The notes beneath the pieces were generated by a model. That model saw only the letters and a program-made list of their open reading frames with translations, ran no database searches and had not been told where the DNA came from. The position numbers and the translations under genes are program-made. From assembly GCF_014596725.1 (NCBI RefSeq), contig NZ_JACVEG010000002.1, positions 124,001-188,000 on the forward strand: 64,000 nucleotides of DNA. Reading direction: 5' to 3'. Source of the DNA: Vibrio sp. Y2-5. GTDB lineage: Bacteria; Pseudomonadota; Gammaproteobacteria; Enterobacterales; Vibrionaceae. Shown here piece after piece: positions 36,631-44,295 of this stretch. The stretch's first letter is position 1, and each line of letters starts with the position of its first letter.

Positions 36631-36651
36631 AACCGGGAATCATTCCCGGTT
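36631..36651 (-). other. Hairpin spanning the cymD stop codon
   Basis: AACCGGGA (36631-36638) and TCCCGGTT (36644-36651) form a perfect 8-bp GC-rich stem over the cymD stop at 36640-36642, followed on the minus strand by AATTTTC. It could partly terminate or stabilise the message before the CGTase gene. Confidence 0.55.
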
Positions 36652-37770
36652 GTTGGTTAAATTCTTTTCACTGTAGAAATCGAAGATATGACAGAAGGCA
36701 GTGTTGAGATTGAAGCGCATCGGCTTACCAATATCTGCGGTGGTGATGGTTTGATCATTCACGCGGGCGATCAGTTCTTTGCCGCCCACTTTGAAGTAGA
36801 GGTATTTTTCATTCCCCATATTTTCTACCACAGTCAAAACACCTTCGAAGGCGTTGATGGTGTCACCTACGTCAGCAACACCAATGTGTTCTGGGCGAAT
36901 ACCGAAGCACACGGGTTTATCCACGTATTCGCTCAATGCTTTCTGTTTTTCTACCGGAATAAACATGCGGATGCCGGAGCCTATTTCGATGTATAACTGG
37001 CCGTTTTCTTCTCGGATCACGGTATCTATCAAGTTCATTGCGGGTGAACCAATAAAACTCGCCACGAACTTGTTGGCTGGGTAGTTATAGAGGTTGGCGG
37101 GAGTATCCACCTGCATGATTTTACCTTGGTTGAGTACGCAGATACGATCACCGAGCGTAAGCGCCTCAGTTTGATCATGCGTCACGTAAATCATGGTGGC
37201 TGGAGTGCCTTCTTCTTTCAATGATTGATGTAACTGAGCGATTTTGACTCGCATAGACACTCGAAGTTTAGCGTCAAGGTTCGATAGTGGCTCGTCAAAC
37301 AGGAACACCTCTGGCTTACGCACAATTGCACGTCCAACCGCAACGCGCTGACGCTGACCTCCAGACATCTCTTTTGGCTTACGGTGCAGTAACTCCTTAA
37401 TCTCTAATTTCTCTGCGGCTTCTTCAACACGGCGTTTAATTTCATCTTTCGGCCGTTTTTGCATTTTCAGGCCAAACGCCATGTTGTCGAATACGGTTTT
37501 GTGTGGATAGAGCGCGTAGTTCTGAAACACCATCGCAATGCCGCGGTCTTTCGGTGGTAGGTCATTCACCACTTTGTTGCCAATGCGAATTTCGCCACCA
37601 GAGATACTTTCCAGACCGGCGATCATGCGCAATGTGGTTGATTTCGCACACCCCGACGGCCCGACAAACACCATAAATTCGCCTTCGCGAATATCCAAAT
37701 CGATGCCATGGACAGCTTTAAATCCGTTGTCATATTTTTTTTCTACTTTACGCAAACTAACCGTCGCCAT
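36640..37770 (-). CDS. cymD: ABC transporter ATP-binding protein (MalK/CymD-like)
   Basis: ATPase energising sugar import, ~376 aa. Walker A is GPSGCAKSTTLRMIAGLE (alanine replaces the usual glycine in GCGKST), the Q-loop lies in MVFQNYALYPH, the signature is MSGGQRQRVAVGRA, Walker B is VFLFDEPLSNLDAKL and the switch histidine is in YVTHDQTEA. A C-terminal TOBE/regulatory domain follows (IGSPAMNLIDTVI ... FGIRPEHIGV). The ATG at 37770 has GGAGAGATTC upstream; a GTG at 37782 overlaps it. It sits with the CGTase and across from the permease genes, so it serves the cyclodextrin/maltodextrin importer. Confidence 0.94.
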   Translation of the reverse strand: MATVSLRKVEKKYDNGFKAVHGIDLDIREGEFMVFVGPSGCAKSTTLRMIAGLESISGGEIRIGNKVVNDLPPKDRGIAMVFQNYALYPHKTVFDNMAFGLKMQKRPKDEIKRRVEEAAEKLEIKELLHRKPKEMSGGQRQRVAVGRAIVRKPEVFLFDEPLSNLDAKLRVSMRVKIAQLHQSLKEEGTPATMIYVTHDQTEALTLGDRICVLNQGKIMQVDTPANLYNYPANKFVASFIGSPAMNLIDTVIREENGQLYIEIGSGIRMFIPVEKQKALSEYVDKPVCFGIRPEHIGVADVGDTINAFEGVLTVVENMGNEKYLYFKVGGKELIARVNDQTITTADIGKPMRFNLNTAFCHIFDFYSEKNLTNNRE

Positions 37771-37853
37771 GAATCTCTCCACTTACCAAAAGGGTATAAA
37801 ATGATCTTCAATTTACCGAGGCAGACTGGTTGGCAATCTGTCTGGGTAAATCA

Positions 37854-37879
37854 GGCAGCCGAATACCTGCACGGCTGCC
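37854..37879 (-). other. Intra-operon hairpin before cymD
   Basis: GGCAGCCG (37854-37861) pairs perfectly with CGGCTGCC (37872-37879) in the gap between the lipoprotein gene and cymD. A second, weaker hairpin (CAGAC ... GTCTG) lies at ~37822-37845. No T-run follows, so it is more likely an RNA-stability or processing element than a terminator. Confidence 0.5.
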
Positions 37880-37897
37880 AACTGTATGTGTTCTTAA

Positions 37898-38383
37898 CTA
37901 TTTACACTCGCTAACCATGGCAAATAACGGTGCTTTGTCCGGAGCAAGCTGAATGGTCCACACATATTTGCCATCTTTAGGTAAATTCACTACGGTGTTT
38001 TTCGCAAACCCACCTCGTTTTAACTCATTCACTTGCCCCACGGTCATCGACATACCAGCGGCTGTAAACTGAGGTGTCCAGCTCATAGTGGCAAATTGCA
38101 AAGTGACATTGCCCGCTTGCTCGTCCGAGACCACTTGATAGATTCCATCGCCTTTATAACCCATTTTGTGGGTATCTAAGTGAATCCATTGACCTTCAGG
38201 AAAGGTGCCCACTACAAACAGTGACGGTTTGATTGGACCGCGATCGTCTTCTAGCGTCGGCAACGTACAGTTAGAGAAGCGCGCATCGGCATTAGTTGCC
38301 GCAGGTTGAGCCTGTTCAGTGGTGCTAGCACAACCTGCCAATAAGGCAGTTGCGGTCGCAGCAATCAGAAGTGTATGTTTCAT
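37898..38383 (-). CDS. Putative carbohydrate-locus lipoprotein
   Basis: Predicted outer-membrane or periplasmic lipoprotein of 161 aa. The lipobox is LLAGC with Cys18, then a low-complexity linker, then a compact domain rich in predicted beta strands (SLFVVGTFPEGQWIHLDTHKMGYKGDGIYQVV ... KYVWTIQLAPDKAPLFAMVSEC). The layout of a Trp-containing beta sandwich with GDGIYQ resembles starch-binding or E-set domains beside glycosidases, but I do not recognise a named family. It is co-transcribed with the LpxD-like gene, cymD and the CGTase, so a role in holding dextrins at the envelope is possible. The start at 38383 follows AAGGATTTGTT. Confidence 0.8.
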   Translation of the reverse strand: MKHTLLIAATATALLAGCASTTEQAQPAATNADARFSNCTLPTLEDDRGPIKPSLFVVGTFPEGQWIHLDTHKMGYKGDGIYQVVSDEQAGNVTLQFATMSWTPQFTAAGMSMTVGQVNELKRGGFAKNTVVNLPKDGKYVWTIQLAPDKAPLFAMVSECK

Positions 38384-38463
38384 AACAAATCCTTGATTAT
38401 TTCGTTCTCGTTTCATCCTGCGGAGACCGATTTGCTTGCTCCGCGTGTCAGTTAATTTGCTTG

Positions 38464-39474
38464 TTAGGCCGATCTCTTTTCAAACAGTCGGGCAAGCCAA
38501 CGCTTTTGCTCCGGTTGGGATTTTTTTAACTGCTCATAGTGCTGAGTCAATTTGTTCAACACCGCAAGATTTCGGTAATACGCTTTGGACTCTTTAGCAG
38601 GGTAACCAAACAAATCGCTACCTGGAGGGCAAGAGTGGCTCACACCTGACTTGGCCTTAATCACTGAGTGACTACCGATGTTAATGTGTCCAGCCGTACC
38701 TACTTGTCCATGTACCACTACGTGATCACCCAGTACGGTGTGTCCAGCGAATCCACATTGAGAGATGATCAAACAATGTTTACCAATGCGGCAGTCGTGA
38801 CCAATTTGCACTTGATTGTCTATTTTGCTGCCTTTACCAACCACTGTGTCACCGAGCGTGCCTCGGTCAATGGTGTTGTTGCAGCCAATTTCAACATCAT
38901 CTTCAATAATGACGCGACCAATGCTTTCCACGCGTTGATAACTGCCATCTTTGCCAGACATATATTCAAAGCTGTAGTTACCAATCGAGTTATTGGAATC
39001 GATGATGACGTTGTTGCCGATCACGGTTCCCTCTTTAATCACGGTGTTGGCGTGAATTGCCACATTGTTGCCAATGGTCACGCCGTTCATGATCCTTACG
39101 CCGGGCATAAAATGGCAGCCTTGTCCTATCTGGCAATGTTTGCCAATGTATACCCCATCAACTGTCGAGGTGTTTCCTTGATCAAACAGTTGATATTTAT
39201 GCACCTTGTAATGGCGCAAAAGCAGATTGATTTTCTCTACATCTAAATGGTCAATCACAATGTGTGCTTTGGCGGGGCTTTGCAAAATCGCTGGCGGCCC
39301 CACCAGCACTTCCGCTGAACTTTCAGAGAGCTGTTTAAGTTCAGATCGGGCAAACACAACGGCGAGACCACCCTCTACATCACTAACAATCGGACGTATG
39401 GTATCAACCACCAGCGAGCCATCCCCCTTTACTCGACCTGATAAACTTTGCGCAATTTCTGAAACACTCAGCAT
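38464..39474 (-). CDS. LpxD-like UDP-3-O-acyl-glucosamine N-acyltransferase paralog
   Basis: Left-handed beta-helix acyltransferase of 336 aa with LpxD architecture: an N-terminal uridine-binding-like domain (MLSVSEIAQSLSGRVKGDGS), a hexapeptide-repeat helix (~105-285) and a C-terminal helix. The strongest LpxD mark is RGTLGDTVVGKGSKIDNQ followed by VQIGHD, placing His226 where the catalytic histidine sits. The usual GFGF/GFGY segment is replaced by NYSFEYMSGKDG, and cysteines are unusually many. LpxD normally sits with lpxA/fabZ/skp; here it lies between a porin and a lipoprotein of the cym operon. It is therefore probably a specialised paralog, not the housekeeping copy. AGAGGTCAAC precedes the start. 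Confidence 0.87.
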   Translation of the reverse strand: MLSVSEIAQSLSGRVKGDGSLVVDTIRPIVSDVEGGLAVVFARSELKQLSESSAEVLVGPPAILQSPAKAHIVIDHLDVEKINLLLRHYKVHKYQLFDQGNTSTVDGVYIGKHCQIGQGCHFMPGVRIMNGVTIGNNVAIHANTVIKEGTVIGNNVIIDSNNSIGNYSFEYMSGKDGSYQRVESIGRVIIEDDVEIGCNNTIDRGTLGDTVVGKGSKIDNQVQIGHDCRIGKHCLIISQCGFAGHTVLGDHVVVHGQVGTAGHINIGSHSVIKAKSGVSHSCPPGSDLFGYPAKESKAYYRNLAVLNKLTQHYEQLKKSQPEQKRWLARLFEKRSA

Positions 39475-39494
39475 GTTGACCTCTTAGACTCGGG

Positions 39495-40529
39495 TTAGAA
39501 ACGGTATAAAGCTTGAAGATAAACAGTGTGCTGTTTTAGCTCACTCTCATTCTTCGCTTCCCATCCAGCCAGTTTACTTTTTTCTTCTACTTCATTTGCG
39601 TATTCGTACTCGCCTTTCAGCAACCAGTTATCACCGACAGCTTGTTCATAGCCCATAGTGGCTTTACGAATGTCTTTAAAGTAATCGACATCGGCATTAC
39701 CACCGCCACTATTAGAAGCATTGCGAGTTTCGTTTTCACCAACACGAATACGCGCATAGAGAACACCAGCATCGTCGAAGCTATATTGCACAATCGGTTC
39801 AATGTATTTCTCTGTGAAATCACTGATTTCATTGATAGCACCATTCGCTTGGTGATCTTCATTATCTTTGATTTGGTAGTACAACTCGACACCCAACTCC
39901 CAGTTTCCAAAGCGCTTATAAGGCTTGAATAACAAGCTGTAACCTTCTTCAGTTCGCTCACCCCAAGAGTTCTTGTCTTCTGCACTGTAGAGATACTCTA
40001 GGTTAGAATAGAAACCCCAGTTGTTCTCGTTACTAAAGTAAGTCAAATAAGGGCGGAAGCTGTGCTCTGCAAGCGCTTTACGCAGACCACTCTCATAAGG
40101 AGAGAAGACTTTACTGCGGGTATATTCCAACTCGTAAATGGCACCAGTTGCCCAGCCATTGCCTAAGTCAAAACCTTTGTTGATTGAAAAAAGCTGCTTA
40201 ATACCGTCTTCATTTTCGAAGTAGTTTGGCTCTTTTTGCTCACGGTTTTCCAATTTAAGACCATAAAGCGCACTAAGATTCCAGCGTGCATTGTTGTAGT
40301 ACACACCAAACACTTCATGAGTTGTGGTTCGTTCCTTTTTCTTGGTGCCGTTGAAACCATCTGTCACTTTGTCCTCGTATTCGAGTGAAGTGCCAACATG
40401 GCCGCCAAACTGCATCGCTTCGTCAAGGAAACCAATATCAGCATCCATGCCACGTTCACTAGCTGCTAGTGTAGGGAAAGATATAGCAAGCGCCGCCGCT
40501 ACGGAGACGGAAATTAACGTTCTTTTCAC
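39495..40529 (-). CDS. cymA: CymA/OmpG-type outer-membrane porin
   Basis: Outer-membrane beta-barrel protein of 344 aa with a signal peptide ending LAA (~22). Alternating aromatic strands run to the C-terminal YLQALYRF, ending in phenylalanine as barrel proteins do. The size fits a 14-stranded monomeric OmpG/CymA-type barrel (CymA mature ~324 aa). The mature N-terminus ([20 protein letters not shown]) may be the mobile segment known to sit in the CymA pore. Position in the CGTase/cymD operon supports passage of cyclodextrins. It begins with GTG (40529), with AAGGA six bases upstream. Confidence 0.85.
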   Translation of the reverse strand: MKRTLISVSVAAALAISFPTLAASERGMDADIGFLDEAMQFGGHVGTSLEYEDKVTDGFNGTKKKERTTTHEVFGVYYNNARWNLSALYGLKLENREQKEPNYFENEDGIKQLFSINKGFDLGNGWATGAIYELEYTRSKVFSPYESGLRKALAEHSFRPYLTYFSNENNWGFYSNLEYLYSAEDKNSWGERTEEGYSLLFKPYKRFGNWELGVELYYQIKDNEDHQANGAINEISDFTEKYIEPIVQYSFDDAGVLYARIRVGENETRNASNSGGGNADVDYFKDIRKATMGYEQAVGDNWLLKGEYEYANEVEEKSKLAGWEAKNESELKQHTVYLQALYRF

Positions 40530-40928
40530 GATAGGTCCTTATCAACCTCTTGGTTGTAAATCGTAGGTATAATTAAAATGCATATTTAGTAGTTCACTGT
40601 GAACGCCTACTTATTCTTCTGCATGTTGATTCGTTTTTCCTCCTCCCATTTTTTCAAATGAGACCCCCATCACTCTCACTAGCTCATTTGAGAGACATTT
40701 ATCACATTTTTATATTAACAAGGCGAAGACTTGCTCTAATTGAGTACACTTTTTGCTCTTTTAAAAATCCGCCAAATCAAATCAAACAAAACCACCAAAA
40801 GTGCAGTCTACACCTACATTTATTGATGGTCGTCACACTTAAAATCAAAGTTCGATGGATAGTAGTTGACTTAAAAAGAGGTAGATTTAACCTAGTAGTA
40901 TATTATGAACTACTATAGAGCTATCACG
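40530..40928. promoter_or_regulatory. Divergent control region of the cym operons
   Basis: This 399-base gap drives both cym operons. It contains the perfect palindrome GTTCACTGTGAAC (40592-40604), an inverted repeat TCAAATGAG/CTCATTTGA (40654-40662, 40683-40691), a CRP-like right half TCACATTT (40702-40709), three TAGTAGT copies (40587, 40860, 40893) and the dyad TAGTAGT-N9-ACTACTA (40893-40915) just before cymE. No gene is seen. Confidence 0.65.
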
Positions 40929-42158
40929 ATGAAAAAGACATGGATAAAAGCAGCGATAGTCGCTGCGTTCGTTAGTCTGCCAGTTGTTACATTCGCTGAA
41001 GATATTCAGCCGGAACCCGGCTCAGACCTGTTGATCTGGACGGATACCACCACACTGGATTACATGAAGTATGCAGCTGAGTCATTCAATCAAGACTTTG
41101 GCTATAGCGTGAAGTTTTCATTTCGTGGTTTAGCCCCTATAGATTCAGCATCACGCATGATTCAAGATGGTGGTTCTGCTCGGGTAGCTGATATCGCTGA
41201 GATCGAACACGATTTGCTTGGTCGTTTAGTTGTTGCAGGTGGTGCAATGGAAAACCTTGTGTCTGCCGAACGTATTCAATCAACGTTCTTACCAAACGCC
41301 ACTTCAGCGGCCAAATATGCAGGCACCAGCTATGGTTTTCCAGTTAGTTACGCAACCTTAGCGCTGTTCTACAACAAAGACCTGCTACCGAGCGCGCCTA
41401 AAACTTTTGAAGAAATCATCGATTTTGGCAAAAGCTTTAATAATGCCAAAGAGAACAAATACGCACTGCTTTGGGACATTCAAAACTATTACGAATCACG
41501 TATGTTTTTGACGCTGTATGGCGCATATGAATTTGGTAAAGGCGGTACCGACGCCAAAGATCTAGGTATTGACTCCCCACTTGCTCAACAAGGCATGTCG
41601 GCGATGAAAACGCTAAAAGCAGCCAACAATTCCAATCCTGTAGATATGCGTAATCCTCAAGTACGCCGTGGCTTATTTGGTGAAGGTAAGGTCGCCGCAA
41701 TCATTGACGGACCTTGGGCGATTCAGGGTTACGACAACAGCGGTGTTAATTATGGCGTGGTACCAATTCCGACCTTCGAAGGTAAACAGCCACGCACATT
41801 CTCAACCGTACGTCTGGCAGTTGTATCCGCATACAGCGAATTCCCGAAAGCGGCACAACTGTTCGCTGACTACCTCACTTCAGAGAAGATGTTGATGAAA
41901 CGCTATCAGATGACCAAATCCATTCCGCCAGTACAGGACTTAATGGAAAAAATCATCGTCGATGCGGATGAAGCTACCTATGCCATTATCGCTCAAGGCT
42001 TCCATTCCGACGCCATGCCATCAATTCCGGAGATGGGTTACTTGTGGTCACCGATGGCCAGCGCTATCACGGCAATGTGGGTCAATGATCAGTCGCCAAA
42101 ACAGGTACTTGATCACGCCAAAGCGATCATTGAAGAGCAGATCGCGTTTCAGGAGTAG
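40929..42158 (+). CDS. cymE: ABC transporter substrate-binding protein (CymE/MalE-like)
   Basis: Periplasmic sugar-binding protein of ~409 aa with a signal peptide (MKKTWIKAAIVAAFVSLPVVTFA). The MalE fold is visible in LLIWTDTTTLDYMKYAAESFNQDFGYSVKFSFRG, GTSYGFPVSYATLALFYNKDLLPSAPKTFEEIIDFGK, VAAIIDGPWAIQGY and the C-terminal MPSIPEMGYLWSPMASAI. It would deliver cyclodextrins or maltodextrins to CymFG. The ATG at 40929 is chosen because the signal peptide starts there; an ATG at 40905 adds eight residues and no ribosome site. It heads the rightward operon. Confidence 0.92.
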   Translation: MKKTWIKAAIVAAFVSLPVVTFAEDIQPEPGSDLLIWTDTTTLDYMKYAAESFNQDFGYSVKFSFRGLAPIDSASRMIQDGGSARVADIAEIEHDLLGRLVVAGGAMENLVSAERIQSTFLPNATSAAKYAGTSYGFPVSYATLALFYNKDLLPSAPKTFEEIIDFGKSFNNAKENKYALLWDIQNYYESRMFLTLYGAYEFGKGGTDAKDLGIDSPLAQQGMSAMKTLKAANNSNPVDMRNPQVRRGLFGEGKVAAIIDGPWAIQGYDNSGVNYGVVPIPTFEGKQPRTFSTVRLAVVSAYSEFPKAAQLFADYLTSEKMLMKRYQMTKSIPPVQDLMEKIIVDADEATYAIIAQGFHSDAMPSIPEMGYLWSPMASAITAMWVNDQSPKQVLDHAKAIIEEQIAFQE

Positions 42159-42160
42159 TT

Positions 42161-43444
42161 ATGTTGTTGTCGCAAACCGTCAAAGCTCCAAAAGTGTCTG
42201 CCTCTATATTTGTTATGGGGGCAACACAACTGGCGCACAAACATTGGATCACTGGAGGTTTTTTCCTCACCATCCAATGCCTCTTTATTATCTTCTTGCC
42301 TGATTTGGCCACTGCACTCAAGGGCTTGGTATCACTTGGTGACGTGGCACAAACTCGCCAAGGATTTAAAGTAATTCAAGGGGACAATTCGATCTTTTTG
42401 CTAGTGGAAGGGGTCATAGCTGCTTTGTTCCTTTTCCTGGCAATTATCGCTTACGTGACGAATGTTCGACAGGCGCAAGATTGCGAACTCTGCAGATTGA
42501 ACCTGCGTCAGCAGTTAAAAGCCATTTACGACGAGAAATTCGCCTTTATTGTTTTGTCACCAGCGTTTATTGCCAGTATCGCTTTCATCATCATGCCGAT
42601 TGCGATCACTGTGTTGGTCTCTTTTACCAACTACTCGGCACCGCACCATATTCCACCGAAAAATCTTGTCGACTGGGTAGGATTTAAAAACTTCCTGACT
42701 CTGTTTGAGCTGAAAATATGGTCGAGCACCTTTATTGGCGTCGCTACTTGGACAGTTGTCTGGGCGATTGCCGCGACAATCTGTACCTGCGGTTTTGGTT
42801 TTATCCTCGCTTTGGCACTGGAAAATCGCAATATCAAAGCGAAAAAGTTGTGGCGATTTGTCTTTATCTTGCCTTATGCCATTCCTGCTTTCGTCACCTT
42901 GCTGATGTTTCGCTTACTGCTCAATGGCATCGGTCCAGTCAATGCCACACTTAATGCTTGGGGATTCGAATCGGTCGCTTTCCTGTCTGATCCGCATTTA
43001 GCAAAACTGGCAGTCATTGCCGTGAGCGTTTGGGTTGGCGCACCTTACTTCATGCTATTGATTTCCGGTGCATTAACTAACATTCCACGCGATCTGTACG
43101 AAGCAAGCGAAGTAGATGGCGCGAGCAAATTCCAGCAGTTTCGTGAGATCACTTTACCGATGGTTTTGCATCAAGTGGCACCTTCTCTTGTGATGACGTT
43201 TGCCCACAACTTTAACAACTTCGGTGCCATTTTCTTGCTCACTGGCGGTGGCCCAATCAATCCGGAATATCGTTTTGCAGGCCATACCGACATTTTAATC
43301 ACTTGGATATACAAACTGACACTGGACTTCCAGCAGTACCAAATTGCCTCAGTGATTTCGATTGTAATCTTCTTGTTCTTGTCGGTGATCGCTATCTGGC
43401 AATTCCGCCGCATGAAATCCTTTAAAGACGATGTAGGAATGTAA
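42161..43444 (+). CDS. cymF: ABC transporter permease (CymF/MalF-like)
   Basis: Inner-membrane permease of 427 aa with about eight hydrophobic segments. The N-terminal half holds two early helices around a small periplasmic region, shorter than E. coli MalF. The ATPase-contact EAA loop is DLYEASEVDGASKFQQFREITLPMV, near residues ~305-330. It lies two bases after cymE with CAGGAG before the ATG, so it is translated from the same message. It would form the channel with CymG, powered by CymD encoded across the divide. Confidence 0.94.
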   Translation: MLLSQTVKAPKVSASIFVMGATQLAHKHWITGGFFLTIQCLFIIFLPDLATALKGLVSLGDVAQTRQGFKVIQGDNSIFLLVEGVIAALFLFLAIIAYVTNVRQAQDCELCRLNLRQQLKAIYDEKFAFIVLSPAFIASIAFIIMPIAITVLVSFTNYSAPHHIPPKNLVDWVGFKNFLTLFELKIWSSTFIGVATWTVVWAIAATICTCGFGFILALALENRNIKAKKLWRFVFILPYAIPAFVTLLMFRLLLNGIGPVNATLNAWGFESVAFLSDPHLAKLAVIAVSVWVGAPYFMLLISGALTNIPRDLYEASEVDGASKFQQFREITLPMVLHQVAPSLVMTFAHNFNNFGAIFLLTGGGPINPEYRFAGHTDILITWIYKLTLDFQQYQIASVISIVIFLFLSVIAIWQFRRMKSFKDDVGM

Positions 43445-43446
43445 TC

Positions 43447-44280
43447 ATGGAAAAACTACTCACCAAGCTGGCGACCGCTATCGTCTATTTGTTCCTCGCA
43501 GCTAACGCCATTCTAGTGCTTGGGCCTGTGCTGTGGACGGTGCTCGCCTCATTTAAACCAGGCAACAACCTGTTTAGTTCCTCATTTGGCGAGTTCGCAT
43601 TTACGCTGGATCACTACAAAGCGTTGTTTAACGACACTCCCTATTTGCAGTGGTACAAAAACACCTTTCTACTCGCCACTGCGAATATGTTGATCTCACT
43701 TGTGGTGGTCACCATGACGGCATTCGTCTTCTCACGCTACCGCTTTCAGGGAAAACGCAATGTATTGATGAGCATCTTGGTACTACAGATGTTTCCAGCC
43801 TTCTTGTCGATGACCGCGATTTATATCCTGCTGTCAAAAATGGGCTTGATTGATACCTACATCGGCTTGTTGTTTGTCTATGTTACCGGCTCTCTGCCGT
43901 TTATGACTTGGCTGGTTAAAGGCTACTTTGACGCCATTCCCACATCGCTGGATGAAGCCGCAAAGATCGACGGTGCCGGTCACATGACCATCTTCTTAGA
44001 GATCATCTTGCCATTGGCCAGACCCATTTTAGTGTTTGTTGCCTTGGTCTCGTTCACTGGGCCGTGGATGGATTTCATCCTTCCGACGCTGATTTTACGC
44101 AGTGAAGAGAAAATGACTTTAGCGATCGGTATCTTCAGTTGGATCACGTCTAACTCAGCAGAAAACTTCACCTTATTTGCCGCAGGCTCGCTGCTGGTCG
44201 CCATACCGATCACCTTGCTGTTCGTCGCCACACAAAAACACATTACGACTGGCTTAGTCAGTGGCGCAGTAAAAGAATAA
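43447..44280 (+). CDS. cymG: ABC transporter permease (CymG/MalG-like)
   Basis: Second channel subunit, 277 aa, with six hydrophobic segments in the MalG pattern: an early helix (LGPVLWTVLASFKPGNNLF), YKNTFLLATANMLISLVVVTMTAFVFSRYRF, then the EAA loop SLDEAAKIDGAGHMTIFLEIILPLARPIL. It follows cymF by two bases and precedes the cyclodextrinase gene by 15, consistent with one operon. Confidence 0.95.
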   Translation: MEKLLTKLATAIVYLFLAANAILVLGPVLWTVLASFKPGNNLFSSSFGEFAFTLDHYKALFNDTPYLQWYKNTFLLATANMLISLVVVTMTAFVFSRYRFQGKRNVLMSILVLQMFPAFLSMTAIYILLSKMGLIDTYIGLLFVYVTGSLPFMTWLVKGYFDAIPTSLDEAAKIDGAGHMTIFLEIILPLARPILVFVALVSFTGPWMDFILPTLILRSEEKMTLAIGIFSWITSNSAENFTLFAAGSLLVAIPITLLFVATQKHITTGLVSGAVKE

Positions 44281-44295
44281 TTATTAGGAACCGTT

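Noticed and set aside
38668..39246. 192-codon plus-strand ORF opposite the LpxD-like gene
   Set aside because: It is the mirror of hexapeptide-repeat coding sequence; periodic codons open the antisense frame by chance.
40691..40711. Full CRP site in the cym control region
   Set aside because: Only the right half (TCACATTT) is good; the left half AGAGA differs from TGTGA at two of five positions, so only a half-site is claimed.
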